Positions 25,007-38,225 of a stretch of 64,000 nt of DNA are shown here, piece after piece. Both the position numbers and the translations under genes were made by a program. The notes under the pieces are model-generated. The model saw nothing but the letters and a program-made list of their open reading frames with translations, made no database searches and was not told the origin of the DNA. Numbering within the stretch: position 1 is the first letter of the stretch; each line of letters starts with the position of its first letter. Source of the DNA: Hydractinia symbiolongicarpus (Eukaryota; Cnidaria; Hydrozoa; Anthoathecata; Hydractiniidae); contig NC_079880.1 of the NCBI RefSeq assembly GCF_029227915.1, positions 26,033,501 to 26,097,500 on the forward strand, written 5' to 3'.

Positions 25007-26972
25007 CACAAGGACACCAGTCCCCCAATCCTCCAATCCCCCATCCCAACCTCTCAATCCCCCATACCCAGCACTATAAACCTAGATAAATTCACAAACG
25101 GGCAGATATAATGTTTGCCATTTAAGTTCCAACTTGAAGGGCAAATAAAAATATATGAGTAAAAACTATAAGCTACCAAAATTCTTAGTAACTTGTTTCG
25201 TTCGCTTTTATGTAAATCAATCGTTAAGAGAATATAATATTTTAACACGATTTCAAGGTTACATGCGTTTCTAAATTAATTTTAATATCTGTTTATGTGC
25301 TTAATAAGTTGCTACTTAAGAAACTTCAACTGACTAAAGAGCGTTAATAATCACAACACGACCTCAGTTTAGTAATTACGACCATCTCAATAGACTAGCA
25401 ACGCATTTCCGATTATTATTGTGAAAGAAAAATGAAGTGAAGTTTTTTGGAGACATTTCAATTTATGTTTGATATGCTGTTTTTTATGAAAGGTTTGTCT
25501 GACATTAAATGTGTTAATTATTTCTTTTCTTTACAGTCTTATAGTTATTATTTATTTTAATTATTTACACAAATAAAGATGCATTTTTTTCTATAAACAC
25601 TGTCAACATAAAAACAAATATAAAGAAAAACACATGACGACATACATTGCATTGTTTTGAAGCCATTCGTATTATTCTCAGTTTTAAAACTTTCAAAATT
25701 GTTGTTTCGTTTATTTATTCTTAAAACAACAACAACAACAATAACAACAACGACAACAGCAAAACCAGCAAGTTTTTTTTTAATTTGTTTTTGAAAAAGC
25801 AGTCTTTGTTCTCTGTACACACCAAGGCTTTGTTAAACACGCTTTAAGATATATTTCATCCGTAAATCTATCTATTGTGAAATATACATTCATTGACAGT
25901 ATTATGATCTCTCAAGCCTGACGTATACGTTCGTTACATCTATTACCATTAATCGACCCACGTTTTTTTTATTAGTATAAATGAGTAGCTGGAGTAGTTC
26001 TGAACTTTTAACATTTAAAAGGATCTGGCACTGAAAAATTCTTAGCAACTCATTTCAGTGCTGGAAATTCCCTAGGATTACCTTAAGAAAAGATTCCCAA
26101 TAGGGCATAGAATGGAGTCTATAACCCTAGCCCGAATGTTATATATGTTGTAAATATGGTTACCATTGTTGTTATCATAAATGTCGGAAAGATACATATA
26201 TTGTTTGGAATTTTTATCAAAAATAAAAGTAAAAGAACTATAAATTAATAAATGGCGGGAAAGTGAATTTGGAAAAAAGATTCTCTGGTGCGTTGGCCCC
26301 AAACATAAGGGTTCCTTCTTCTTCACTTAAATATGCTCCCCCTCCCACTTTTATTCCTGTGCCACCCGTCCTGATTTTAATACCTTTAAACACATTTTAA
26401 GTGGACTGCACATACATTGTAAACATATCAGCAATTCTTAACAGTGTACGTTCTTGAACCCAACACAAGTATTTCACTTCAGGATTTTCGGGTGCTAGAA
26501 ACACTTTCCAATTTAAACAACGGGTACAGCTATGGCAAGCATAACACATCATAAGACCTACCAGTAACGTCAGTGTTAAAACATAATGTCAATGTGCCAA
26601 AAATATTTAAACTTTAGCCATCAAAACTAATATTTTAAGCCAAGTTGTATACGTTTTTTATATGTGTTTTTATGTGTTTTTACACCTTTCCCTTTTAAAT
26701 AAGTGTTTTTTTTTTGAAAGTTGAAATTGTCGTCGTGTTGACTTAAATTTAATGGATTGGAAGATAAAAATAACAATGAAGTTACCTGGCAAGAACATTA
26801 GTAAATAAGATTCTTAGTAGCAGTATTAATTCTAGAGTCGCGTATTATTTATAAGTGCTAAAGGAATTCAGCCTTGATATGTCTTAATACGGCCTTCTGA
26901 GCTGTTTTATTCATTGCAATATTTTATATTTAAAAGCAAAAAAAATTGAAGAAGTTTAAAGAGTTTCTTTCC
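25007..26972. other. No gene recognised
   Basis: Contains a C-rich simple tract to about 25070 and a CAA/ACA-rich tract at 25725-25760. The open frames here are low-complexity or chance. Confidence 0.4.
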
Positions 26973-27179
26973 ACGCACTGAGAAATCAAGAAGAGTCAAA
27001 GTGACTCTTTTTGAAGACTCATCTCCTAATGAAACTTGTAAAGAGTCATAAGAGAGTCATAATGGCTTTTATAAGGGAGTCATTGATTCTTCATGAGTCT
27101 TGTAAGAAAGTCGATATAGGCGCCGTTCCAAGACTCTCTTTTTAGAGTCATTTTGACTCTTCGGAATTTCTCAGTGCGT
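26973..27179. mobile_element. 207-bp MITE with ~42-bp terminal inverted repeats
   Basis: ACGCACTGAGAAAT at 26973 continues as GAAGAGTCAAAGTGACTCT. The right end reads the same in reverse complement, with two small mismatches, up to 27179. The interior is made of AGAGTCAT-like words repeated in both directions. No coding capacity, so a non-autonomous DNA transposon is inferred. Confidence 0.8.
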
Positions 27180-27734
27180 TCAGTGTTGTTATGACAAAAA
27201 GTGCTACACCAGACCTCGTCAATGTTTTGAAAAACGGTCCTTTGTTATATAGCAGAGGATTTTTTCTCTCCTTTAACTTTCCAAAAATGTCATCTTGTGT
27301 GTCAAAAAATGTCCGAAATGCCAAGGCACTTAAATAAAAAGTAAAAGCGTGGGAGTTAAGAAAAGGCAAATTGTGACAAGGTGGTTAGAATCTGTGGAGT
27401 GTCGCTTTGAAACATAAGCAAATTTCGTTGCATGGTATGCAAGATTTTTCGTTTTATGGTATGCAAGATTTTTCGTTTTATTTACAACCTCGATAATTTT
27501 CCATACGTCTTTTTTCTTTACTACCGCGTTGAGGCACAAGATAACTTTAGAACAAATTAGAGCATTTTTTCAAAACTCTTTTCTTTAAAACATTAGCTTC
27601 AACTTTTCGTTATAAAAAGACATTTTCTAAATGTAAAATTTCAAACTATGATTTCCCATTCATTTAAAAAAGTAACTTTGTATTTCGAGAACATCCACGA
27701 AAGCAACAAAAACAAAACAAAACAAATATTTGCA
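27180..27734. other. No gene; short 28-bp tandem duplication
   Basis: ATGGTATGCAAGATTTTTCG occurs twice in tandem at about 27431-27478. Otherwise nothing was recognised. Confidence 0.4.
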
Positions 27735-28091
27735 GGACAACGTAGTTAAAAGAAACAATTCTGTCTCCCGAAAGAAGGCGTATATTACCACGGATGATTG
27801 TATCCTTGTAAAGAAAGGAAACATTGTTTCAATTTTTACTTTTGGTAATCATTTGTGTTCATACGTATCAGCTGTACGTAAATTTCGCCAAATGGTGTGG
27901 ACAACGATATTGTGATTGTTATAGCCATTAAAAGTCGTACATACGTATGTTCTGTATGTTTCATGTTAATTAAATGTTTTAATGAAATAATTAAAGTTTA
28001 CTGCGGCCAATATAACAAAAAACAAAAATATGTCGTGTTTCTACCTCCAGATGATTTAAAAGATGAATGGCACACGACAAAGAAAAACTGA
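27735..28091 (+). CDS. Candidate two-exon gene 3' end, unknown protein
   Basis: Possible exon 27735 to about 27880 begins after an acceptor (ATATTTGCAG) and reads DNVVKRNNSVSRKKAY... with a donor-like GTACGT near 27881. A second exon could begin after ATTAAAG near 27988 and reads VYCGQYNKKQKYVVFLPP then DDLKDEWHTTKKN and a TGA at 28089-28091. The amino-acid composition looks more protein-like than the neighbouring random frames. No family is recognised and no upstream exon with a start was found. Splice joints are uncertain. Confidence 0.28.
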
Positions 28092-30691
28092 TGCTTAATA
28101 GGTAGAAATAAATCTTATATATAAATCTAAACCAGAGAGGACGTTTTAAACGAACAGACATCACAAAAATCGTGAGTACCTCTATATTTCTTTGGTCATT
28201 CATTTCATTAGATCATAAATGCAAGGAGTAAACCGCAAATCAAGGTTAGGTGGGTGGAATTGACGTTAAAAGCGGTTAGGGTTGGTTTGACGACGATTCA
28301 AATTTTAACTTATATACACGCTTTTTTATATAAGGATATGCTTTATAAGAATATCAAGCTGGGATTTCAGGTTAATAACAATAGGCCTATTGTTACGAAA
28401 AGAGAAATAAGAACAATGAACAGGTTGGTAAGAATTTTAGTGTTCTTGTAAAAAAGCATAGCGTTAATGGTTAGTCAATAATGTTTGTTTTCATTACTTT
28501 TTATGCCGTACATGTGCATGCTGTTTTATATAAGAATAGAAAATAAGAACATAAGGATAACGTAGATTAAAACAAGTTAAAAACATTTTAACAATGCATG
28601 ACTTTGTATCTGTGAATACTAATCAAAAATCACAAAGGTGACATGCTAGTAATTGAAAATGTCGCAAGCTTTTCTCAAAGGCCAGTGTTTTAATTAGAAA
28701 TCATAAACACGCTTTTTTATGAGTAACAATTTTTTTAGCTAAGGATTAATGTTGCTAAAGTTTTCGTATCACAGGCTTAACTAGCGCCTACCTGTTGCTT
28801 ATTGGCCATTCAATAATTACAGAACACTTAAATTCCGCATTTTTCACCACCCTCCCACCCGCCCTTCCTGCGTAATATTTCAAATATGAAGACTTCATGT
28901 ATTTATTTCCTATAGTATTAAAAACCTTAATGTAACAGATAATCAGCCAAACATCAGTAAAAGATGTAACCGGGCACACAATATGGTATTTTTGGTCCTT
29001 TTGCGTAAGTCCAGAGGGAAGAAACAAATTCAAGATGTAGATCATACATTAAAATAACTAAAAATATCTATCATACATAAAAATTCTCTGTTACATAGCA
29101 AAAGAACTCCCTCCCCCAACCCCTAAATTTTCGTAAGAGTGTGTAACAAAAATAATCATCAATTTTTACAGCTAGTAAAAGTTTACAGCTAGTAAAAGTT
29201 TACAGCTAGTAAAAGGCGACGAGTCAATTTCTTAATAAAGTGGTATTTTAAATAATATAATATTTTAAGTGGCGATATCAACTTCAACTGTGAAAACAAT
29301 TACCAAAAATATCAAAAATAAATTTATTTTGTTAACAACCAGTTATAATATCAATTTCCTTCCATGACTCAGCTAAATAAATCGCCATATAACGATTTCC
29401 TTGTACGTAATACCACCAGTTCGCCAGACATTGAATTTAATACATATTTCCTAGGTGATAACAAATTATCGCGATCCTGTTATCTTTAAAAATGATGTGG
29501 GTTGCTACGTATGAAGTAAAAGTGAAAAGAAGAGGCGGTGTTGATAGTTTATCAGTTAGTTTGGATCACACTTACGTAAATATATTGTTGTTGTTTTAAA
29601 AGTATAATATAGTACGAGTGTTTGAACAGGAAAAGCGAGAGGAAGAACATGAGATTGTTAAAGTGAATTTTGTTGTGAAATATTTTTTCATGTTTGTAAT
29701 GGAGTATAGGTAGGTTTTTAAAATGTTACGAATTTCTCTCGTGTTAAGGCTTTTAAGAAAAGTGATTTTTTCTGTTTTTTAGATAGTAGTATTGGATTTA
29801 GATATAGTATGGAATGTTGTTTACCTCATGAACTGAATGACGATTCTTCTTGCAGTCTTATTATATAGATATGACTTCCATATTGCACATCAAAATTAAG
29901 GCATCGGATAAATTTTGCTTAGTTTCATAAATTACTATATTTTCTTTACATTCTTTTAAAGCTGTGAAAAACTTTATTTTTTATTTACTACTTAAGACTT
30001 TAGATGATTTGCCCATTCTATTCCTTCCCACCGACCTACTTTCAACATCTCTGTTTTATTCTGAAAGTTCATATAATCTCTGTATGATTGGATAATTATT
30101 TCAACAAAAACTTTTGATTTCCTAAATTCTACTAAACAATACTTCAATATGGAAGTGGAGTGTTTATCTAACCGATTTGTGACGTCATAGGCAAGTAAAC
30201 TATCGAATGACTTCCCGCAAGAAGATATTGGTTTGAATGTTCACGTCACGTGGTCTGACCTACAGTTCCATACGCGTAATAGACGGCGTGTGTGTGTTTT
30301 TCATCGAGAATCTTAAATAACATTTTTCTTATCTTTATATACCATTCACTTCCTTTTTTATAAAATCTGATTGTTGGAATTTCTGCAATTTGCGTCATTA
30401 TTTCCTCAGTGCTTATTTACAAAAGCCACGTGCTAAAGACTACTTCCCGTATCCCGTTGAATTTGTTCTTCTTTGTAGAATTATTCTCAAAGCTTGCAAG
30501 GTAAACAAAGAGAACTTAAAATGTAAGCAGAAAAAAGTTGTGTACTATATTCTGTGATTGACTTTAGTGGCTAAATTTGCTTCTTTTTTGTGAGACACTA
30601 ATTTCGCAAATACGTTGTCACCAAATTAACGGAAAGTTCTTATGCTAAGGACATTAAAGTATTTGACTACCTAAAAGAATCTGCTGTAAAA
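28092..30691. other. No gene recognised; small 17-bp tandem repeat
   Basis: Three exact head-to-tail copies of TTTACAGCTAGTAAAAG lie at 29165-29215. A short open frame from an ATG at about 29491 (MMWVATYEVK...) ends near a donor-like site but has no partner exon. Part of this stretch may be the promoter of the SH3 gene. Confidence 0.4.
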
Positions 30692-30728
30692 ATGGCGCAA
30701 TACAAAATCATCGAACAGCGAGAGGAAG
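30692..30728 (+). CDS. Predicted first coding exon of the SH3-domain gene
   Basis: An ATG in a strong context (AAAAATGGCG) opens MAQYKIIEQREE plus one base, followed by a GTTGAT donor. This phase-1 end joins the 32733 acceptor (which needs one base) without a stop, giving VTKKNRLKDEV across the joint. The donor is not an ideal consensus and the intron would be 2,004 bp. A competing ATG exon at 32109-32120 has a better donor (GTGAGT) but the wrong phase. Choice of start is inference. Confidence 0.5.
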
Positions 30729-32732
30729 GTTGATATGAACATTTACATGAGTTTGACTTTGTAATTTCTTTGTTAATTTCTCTCTGCGGGAGGTAATCAG
30801 TAACCAAAATATAACAACACATGTAACTATTATTAAAAAATGACGATCCCGGATAAAAATAGAGTTGTCGTATATATAACGTAAATTTATTTTCAAAATA
30901 ATCGATATTATGTTAATATAAAAATAACTCAAATATCAATGTCATCATTTTAGAATATAATTCCATTAAATGAAGAGAAAGTGTGAAACACTTTCAGAAA
31001 TTTAGCACAAGATAAAACCATGTTAAAATGTAAGTATACTAAATATAATTATTATATAAATTTCGTAAATTATATCCAAGATACCTCTTTCATTTAAAAT
31101 CCTTTAAAATCTTTAAAATTTTAATAAGTTTCCATTTTTTGCAAGCAGTAGTAAAAGGGGTTATTACTCCTATCCTAAGATCTCCCGAAACTGTACTGTT
31201 CTTCCACACGGAGTTAAAAATATCTACATCTACTGCTTTCAAGCTTGTAACCATCGCAGTCGACTTTTGCATCTTTTCATTTACTACAAAAAATTATCAA
31301 TCCATTTCGTATCTACTTTAGTTTTGTTCTGAAAGGTTGTAATGTAAGTTATATCAGAAATACAAACTGCTTCAAATCTCTCTTTAATCTACTTTTTTGC
31401 TCAATGTCAATTGGGAAAGGATGTCTGGTTTCTCGTTTGAGTTGACATACAGGAAACAAAAACATTTTAGTGGATTTCATTAAATACATGGGAAAATAAG
31501 TTGGACGCGTCTGTTTAAAAAAGATTCAAAACAGGAGATGGAAGAGCAAGGATTTGTTGTGTTCGTTGCTTATGTGTTTAAAATACTTTTATCCATCCTT
31601 CCCTGAATTATACCAGACTATATTGTCTGTAAATTTCATCTGATTCAGACGCTATCAAATATAACTTTTTTTTTTTAATTAAGTGCAAACATTAAGATTG
31701 AATAGTAAAATTGATCAAGCTCATCTGTTTAATCAAATTAAATGTGCATTCCATCTGTTGTAGGAAATAAAGGCAAAAACATATTTAAGTCCGACAAAAG
31801 GTGTGTTTTGCCGATTGTGACGCTCTATTTTGGTTTAAGTAATTTATTTATTTTTCCATCAGGGTCTCGCTTTATTAACATTCTTCTCAATTTTATTGTT
31901 CCCATATTGTTTGTATTTTACCGAATGTTATGCATAATTTATAAAAATAGAAGTTTAGGTCAAAACTCATTCCTTTAATCCCCACGTTAAAATTTAAACT
32001 TCAATCATTTAACGACTTCAAAGAAATAAAATAAAAATAAAAATAAATTATTACCTAACCTATCAGATTTGCGAATCAGTTTGACTTCAAAAAGTTTCGG
32101 TAGTAGCTATGGCTGTTACGGTGAGTCTTTCCGAGTTAAATTTCTATAAATTTCGTAAATTGTTAAAATTTTGGAGAAAAGGAGATGCGACACGTCACAG
32201 AAGATAGAGCTAGGAAAATTTTATTATCAAATAAAGAATTAAAAACATTTTAATAAACTGAAGCGGCAAGAATTAAAAGAGCATATCGTATTTCCACATC
32301 TGTTGCTCACAAAGCTGATTATAACTGCCTTATATTTTGAACATCTTTATGTAAAAAGTAGACCCCCACAGTGTTAGTTCTTTCGTTTCGCAGCAGATCA
32401 AAACTTTTTTCTTCAAGGAATTATATAAAATTTTTCATATCTCTTAAAATAAAAAAAACAAAACAAAAACGGTTGGTTATCAAATTGGAGTGAATCGTAT
32501 TGAGACGATGTAAGGCTAATGGTTCATTTCATAGACAAATGGACTTCATACTTTCTTGTTTTATATCAACTTCTCATGGGTTTTATGAAGCAGCTAATAC
32601 AACCTATCTGTATATAATGTAGATTAAAGGACTTAAATCCCCTGGCGAATTATTTTTCCTGTTCAGTTCCTTAAGGTAATGTGTTGCACAATTAGAAAAA
32701 AAATGCCTAAATTATTGCCTTCTTCTTTTTAG

Positions 32733-35218
32733 TTACAAAAAAAAATCGTTTGAAAGACGAAGTTGAATCGAACCAAGACAACTCAGAAACTCTTGAAGCA
32801 CTAACAACTAATCAAAATTCTGCTACGTCCGACGTAAAAGATTCTGAGACGAATATCGTATTGACAACACTTCCTGAAGAAGTCGACACAAGTGCATTGA
32901 TGACGGAAGATATAGAAGCACTTCTCGACGAATCGTCAGTTCTTCGACCGACAAATATAAAAGCTACCGTCAAATGTGCTTATTCAGCATTGAACTTAAC
33001 CGATATATCCGTCAAGAAGAACGACGCCGTTAAGATTCTATACAAACAGGATAATTTTGTTTACGTTCGCAATAAGAAAGGTGTTAGCGGTTTCATACCT
33101 GTCAGCTATTGTTATATTGCCAACAAAAATGAGAGTAGTTCCAAGAAGTCAAACAGAAAAAATAAAAATTCCAAGAACTCTAAAACCGAAATCAAAAGTT
33201 TTTTCAAAAAAGATAAAACGAAAAACGAAGAAAGTGCCGTGAGTAAAAAGGAAAAAAAGAATGTGGAAAACAATGAAACGGTTGAAACGGATAAAGACAA
33301 AACGGATATATTAAGTAAGAAAGATATAACACAAACAGAAAACAAAGATGATACTGTTGAACACACGGCCGACCAAATTATCCCGTCCCCAACTCCGAGT
33401 GAACCAGATGTTGAAAGTGTTGTTGAAACTAACGATAATAATAACAATATAGAAAGTAACAATAAACAAGACATTTCCGAAAACAAAGACGATACTTTAA
33501 GCTCAACGATGGAGACACCTATTATAAAAATTACGGCTGCCGATAAATCTATCGAGGACGAAAGTCATCACTTGCCTACATCAGATGTTGGATCCAGTGT
33601 GTCGAGTTCTCATCAATCGTTAGATCAATTGATGAACGGGGAAACATCCCTTCCATTAGCAGATACTATTGAAGTAATCAAAGAGGAGATTCCTGTTAAA
33701 AAAGAAAAACGCAGAAATAAGCCAGTCAACAAACATTTCAGCATAAAGAATCTTTTGAAGAAAAAGAAACAAAAAGAAAACTGTTTGATTGAGAATGATA
33801 AAAATTTAAAAGCGATATCATCTAAGAGCAAGAGATGGTCTGGAAGCCATATTGATTGGTACTCAGACCTTTTCAAAGAAGATGTATCCGATAGTTCTGA
33901 AAGTGAAGAGGATATCACAAGTTCGACAGACACGGATACAAACAAAAGCCATTCCGACGTGGGCGCACACGCCTTAAAAAATTACAAACGTGAACAAACT
34001 CTTGCACGAAGTAAACACAGGCGCGCAAGTGATACAAGTGCATCCTCGGATTTTTATATACCGAAAAGAACACGGGCTTCAACCTTTGATAACGATGCTA
34101 AGACTAACTACACAAAAGATGATCTCTCTGAACTGGATAAACAAACAACGAGCGGGTACGCTACCATCCGGAAAACAAATAGTTTACGTTATAGCGTCCC
34201 ACCCAGTGACACGCATCAAGATCAGCTTAATACAGTCAACAGGTCTTTGCAAAAATCTTCCAGCAGCAGTAATTTGAAAAATTCAAATAAGAAAAACAGA
34301 CGTAACTATTCCTCAGACGTTGAAGTAGATGTTTTGCATTCGCCATTAGTTCCAAGAAAGTTAATTTCACCTACAGCTGACCAATCAGGGGATACTTGGT
34401 TACGTCAAGATGGAAGACGTACTCCACTTTCATCAATAAATCCTAACAAACAAACTCAAAACAAAAGGATAGTTTCATATGATTTCATTGCGACAGAAGA
34501 AAACGAAGTCACAATTTTGACAGGTCAACATGTAGATGTATTGAAGAAACCAGATGAAGACTGGTGGTGGGTCTGTACAGTCGATGGTAGAGAGGGATTT
34601 GTACCTCAATCATTTCTAACCCCGGTACCTACAGTTCCTACGCGAAAACCAGACTTACTGCAAAAACTTTATTCTGGCGAGATTGTTACCGTTGAATCAC
34701 AAGAGAAGAGTACGGAGCGTAAAGTTAAGACTCCTGTCAATTTACCAACAAGACATATTGCTTCAGATTCACCGAAACTAGCCAAAGTTGCTCCATTTTA
34801 TCAAGAATATGTGAAAAAAGAAACTAATTCTGACGACTTTCAGTTATATAAAAAACAAGTACAGGAAATTCACAAGCATAAAACTCCCCCTCCGTCTTAT
34901 TCACAGCATGTTATGCACAGACAACACTTAGAACTTATGGCAGGTTTTTATGCAGACCCCAAAGGTGAAAAGTCTAATAAATTTATTGGAAGCAGAGACT
35001 GGCAGGGTCATAAAAATGTACAATATATTCAGCCGAGTAGCACTCCTCCTCGGATAGTGCGAAGAAAGTCTTTTTCTGGGAGACAAAAAAGAGTGCGATT
35101 TTCGAACGAAGTTGAACACGACAGAAATAATCCTGGAAGTCTTTTGGTCATTAAGCAGTATGGTTTAGACCCTGCTGTTCATGGTGAGGAAGAGACTGAA
35201 ATTTCAACTTGGTGTTAA
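32733..35218 (+). CDS. Adaptor-like protein with two SH3 domains (long terminal exon)
   Basis: A single long exon begins after a TCTTCTTTTTAG acceptor and ends at TAA (35216-35218). With the predicted first exon the protein is 840 residues. Counting from the codon at 32750, the first SH3 domain is at ~70-125 (ATVKCAYSALN, then VSGFIPVSYCYI) and the second at ~574-626 (RIVSYDFIATEENEV, then DWWWVC and GFVPQSFL). The Trp cluster and the Gly-Phe-Val/Ile-Pro motif are the SH3 ligand surface. Between them lies a long Lys/Ser/Glu-rich, probably disordered region. Near the C-terminus are PPPSY (a PPxY WW-domain ligand, ~711) and RVRF (a PP1-type docking motif, ~780). Likely a cytoplasmic scaffold that binds proline-rich partners. 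The exact orthologue is not recognised. No membrane segment or signal peptide. Confidence 0.88.
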
Positions 35219-38209
35219 CAACTTTAAAAATTATATAAATTCGCAATATATATATTATTTAATTACAAACATCTGATTTATTTTTTCTTGATGATTGTTT
35301 CGCAGTACACAAGTGAGTGAAGACAATTATATATCACTAAACATTCCCCTTTTGCAAAAATGTCCACGGTTGTCCCCTATGTTTTATAGAGGTTTTCTTT
35401 GTTAAGAAAAAAGCTAGGACTTTTTGGGTCTTAAACTGAATTTCCACTCAATTACAAAATTAACCGAAAGTGAAAAAGAATTTGTTCCATTCTTTTGTGG
35501 AAATCCAGTTTTTCAACCTCGTATTTAAACCAAAAAGTAGAAACAGCGTAAGTTTATGAACAACTGTATAAAATCGCTTATTGTCAATCCTGAATCTCCT
35601 TTTTCCTTTTTATCTGTCTTTTCGCTAAAATGGCTTAAAAAGTGAAACACATTTAGTCTTTAGGCGCTTGGTATACCTTACGCCACAAATTTTTCAAATT
35701 GAATTGAAGTCATAACTTCCCTGCAGCGACAAATTAAGCAGAAATGAAAGTTACTTATATTACTAACTTAATATTAACCCGACCTGGCAATAGAAAGTCA
35801 CCCGACATTTTTATCTTTACGGAATAAGTTTTTGTGCTCCCCAAACATAATCAAAACCTCGGCTTAGATAAAACACAGACTTAGTCGTAAATCCAGTGAA
35901 GCGATTAGCATGCATGTGTAATGTCTTTTTGAAAATACAACCAGAAAAGCTTCTCATTAAATCAAGAAACTTTAGAATTTAGAAATAATCCAAGTTCAGT
36001 AAAAAGGTGTGTAATTGCATTTAAGATTAAAAAATAAACCACTTCGAACATTTGTTGCAGGAAACTGTGCTATTTTCACCTGTTAGGTGCCAGCTGCAGA
36101 TACCAAAGCCCTCGTCGTATTGCAGTTTAGTAAAAATTAGATTGATGAAGAAAGACAGAACAAGAAGCGTATAGACTTCCGCCATTAGCAATAACCTGAA
36201 AAAGTACTAAACTTTGAAGGGAATCTTAAAATTTTATGGGTGAAACAAAATCATTGAATATTATAAAATTTTAAAATTCAATTCTCGAATATTATTGTAA
36301 TTATAAATCTCGGATAACTTAAATTACATACACTTATTCTCCCTATGAGAACAATGTTATAAAAATAAAAACAATATGATGAAGGGACGTCCTTACTGAA
36401 CTTGCCACACTTATAGGCTCTTAAGATTATAGACAGACATACATACTACCATTTTATCCTGTTATACCATGTGGAGAATTAGTAATTTAACATTTATCAA
36501 GTACAATTCGAAATAATAAAAGAAATACAAAGTCACATTTTTTCTACATTCTTGATGCTTGATGCTTGCAACATACTTCCTTCAAAAGCCGCCATTATGT
36601 GATATACTTTTTTTTCAGATTAAACCCTGTTTGACATCATTTCCTGGGTAGCAAATAAATGCTTCTTGAAAATGCTGCTAAAAGAAAATTAAAATTCGAA
36701 GCGGAAGAAAGTTTGTGGCAATTCTTACGCCCACCTAGTCTTTGCCTTTGAGCATAGACTCTGTGCAAATTCCGGCTTAGGGGTGCGCTTTTTTGTTAAC
36801 TTGCGCTGTGTCTAGGGCTTCTCTATTACGTTTTTCTTTACAAGAATATGAAGATCTTAACAAGGCTGGTCATTATTATTATTAAAGAATAGACGTAGTA
36901 CTAAAGAATAGTGGCAACTTTAAATCCCAACCTAGTATTATTATAAAAAAAGTGCGTATATTGGTACGATGTATGGATTTACAGATTTCTACTTTTGTCC
37001 ACACACTATTTCTTGCTTGCTGTACGATCGCCTGAACCTCTGATTGTTTGCGCGAAGTTCGATTTTGAGCACGGGAAATGAAGAGTTCCTTTGATATCGA
37101 GAACAAAATGCGTACTTGTTATTATTCTTTCTTTCTTTTTTGTATTTCTTCATGTTATTCATTTTTCGTGTCACGCACTCCTTCCATCCTCATATCAAAG
37201 AACGCTATGGGGGCTCCCAGAACAAGGTTGCGTGAGTTTTAACTCAAGGTGTTATGCCGCACCAAGACCATTCTACAACATTGACCATAAGGTGTTTTTG
37301 CTTTGTGTGTTTACTCACGTGGTTGTGATGATCAACGCTGCCGATACAAAGTGCTTTAATGACCTTTGAAATCAAAACCACTTGTTAAGTCAAACTGTAA
37401 ACAACAAAAACTCGTTTATGTGGATATTTCTCTATGTTTTCTACACTTTTGCAGTCCTTTAACTAAAACTTATCTTCATTACCTGTTACAAACTCATCTT
37501 CAGTATCTGTTATTAATATTAAAACAAAAAACGAGGGGCTATGACAATCAGTTGGTCTGTATATACAGAATTATTATCCCAGAGTTGACGGACCTTCCCC
37601 TAAGAAATTTGTTTACATTCCGGACACAAGACGGCGACTGGCACGAAGCTTCTTTCGTAGCTAATATTTTACAATATTAACCACGAATATCTTGCGTACA
37701 AACCAAAAGAAGTTTAAAAGAACATTGTTTTTGTAATTAGCACAATTGAAGTTTTTTTTAGATTAATTTTTTAAGAGGAATGTTGTGTTGTACATTTGAA
37801 ATTTTATATATGTAAAACTGCCACGCGTTATGGTCTGGAAGGTTAACATCCATACATGGATACCTCCGGCATATAGTTAATACGCGTGGCAAGTTTGGTA
37901 AAGAGGTTCCTTTTTAGATATTGACATGATGAAGTTAACAATTGTTAACTCCCTCCAACCTGAACTTACGATTTTATATTACAAGAAGCAGGCGCTAGCT
38001 ACATAGGACACTATTTTTCTGCCTTTAATTAGCTAGACTAATCCCAAAATTAGATTAGTAGGGTGGTTTTTTACTTTTGACTAGAAAATGTTTGTTATCT
38101 GAGCAGTCGACGACACTCCAGAGCAGGATTTTGATAACTAATTAACAAGTTGGTCGTTTTCTTGCTTGTGATTTTTATAAATAGCTAGCTATATATAAGT
38201 TATCAGTTC
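35219..38209. other. SH3-gene 3' flank and unassigned sequence
   Basis: The 3' UTR of the SH3 gene starts here; its polyadenylation site was not identified with confidence. A hydrophobic open frame near 37091-37369 lacks an in-frame ATG. A ~58-codon frame from the ATG at 37079 overlaps it in another frame. Neither is convincing. A short interrupted inverted repeat with TGCCACGCGT ends occurs at 37820-37892. Confidence 0.4.
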
Positions 38210-38225
38210 TTGTTTTTTGTTGTTG

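Noticed and set aside
31090..31321. 60-codon frames on both strands near 31.2 kb
   Set aside because: Mutually overlapping, no splice signals of quality, inside the likely first intron of the SH3 gene.
32109..32120. ATG GCT GTT ACG with a strong GTGAGT donor as first exon of the SH3 gene
   Set aside because: It ends in phase 0. Joining it to the 32733 acceptor gives an in-frame TGA after a few codons. The 30692 exon has the required phase.
33112..33945. Long minus-strand frames opposite the SH3 gene
   Set aside because: Antisense shadows of a Lys/Ser/Glu-rich coding exon; Leu/Ser/Phe composition and no start context or partner exons.
37079..37369. Hydrophobic, signal-peptide-like frames
   Set aside because: The longer frame has no in-frame ATG after the preceding TGA; the ATG frame differs and ends soon. 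No partner exon is convincing.
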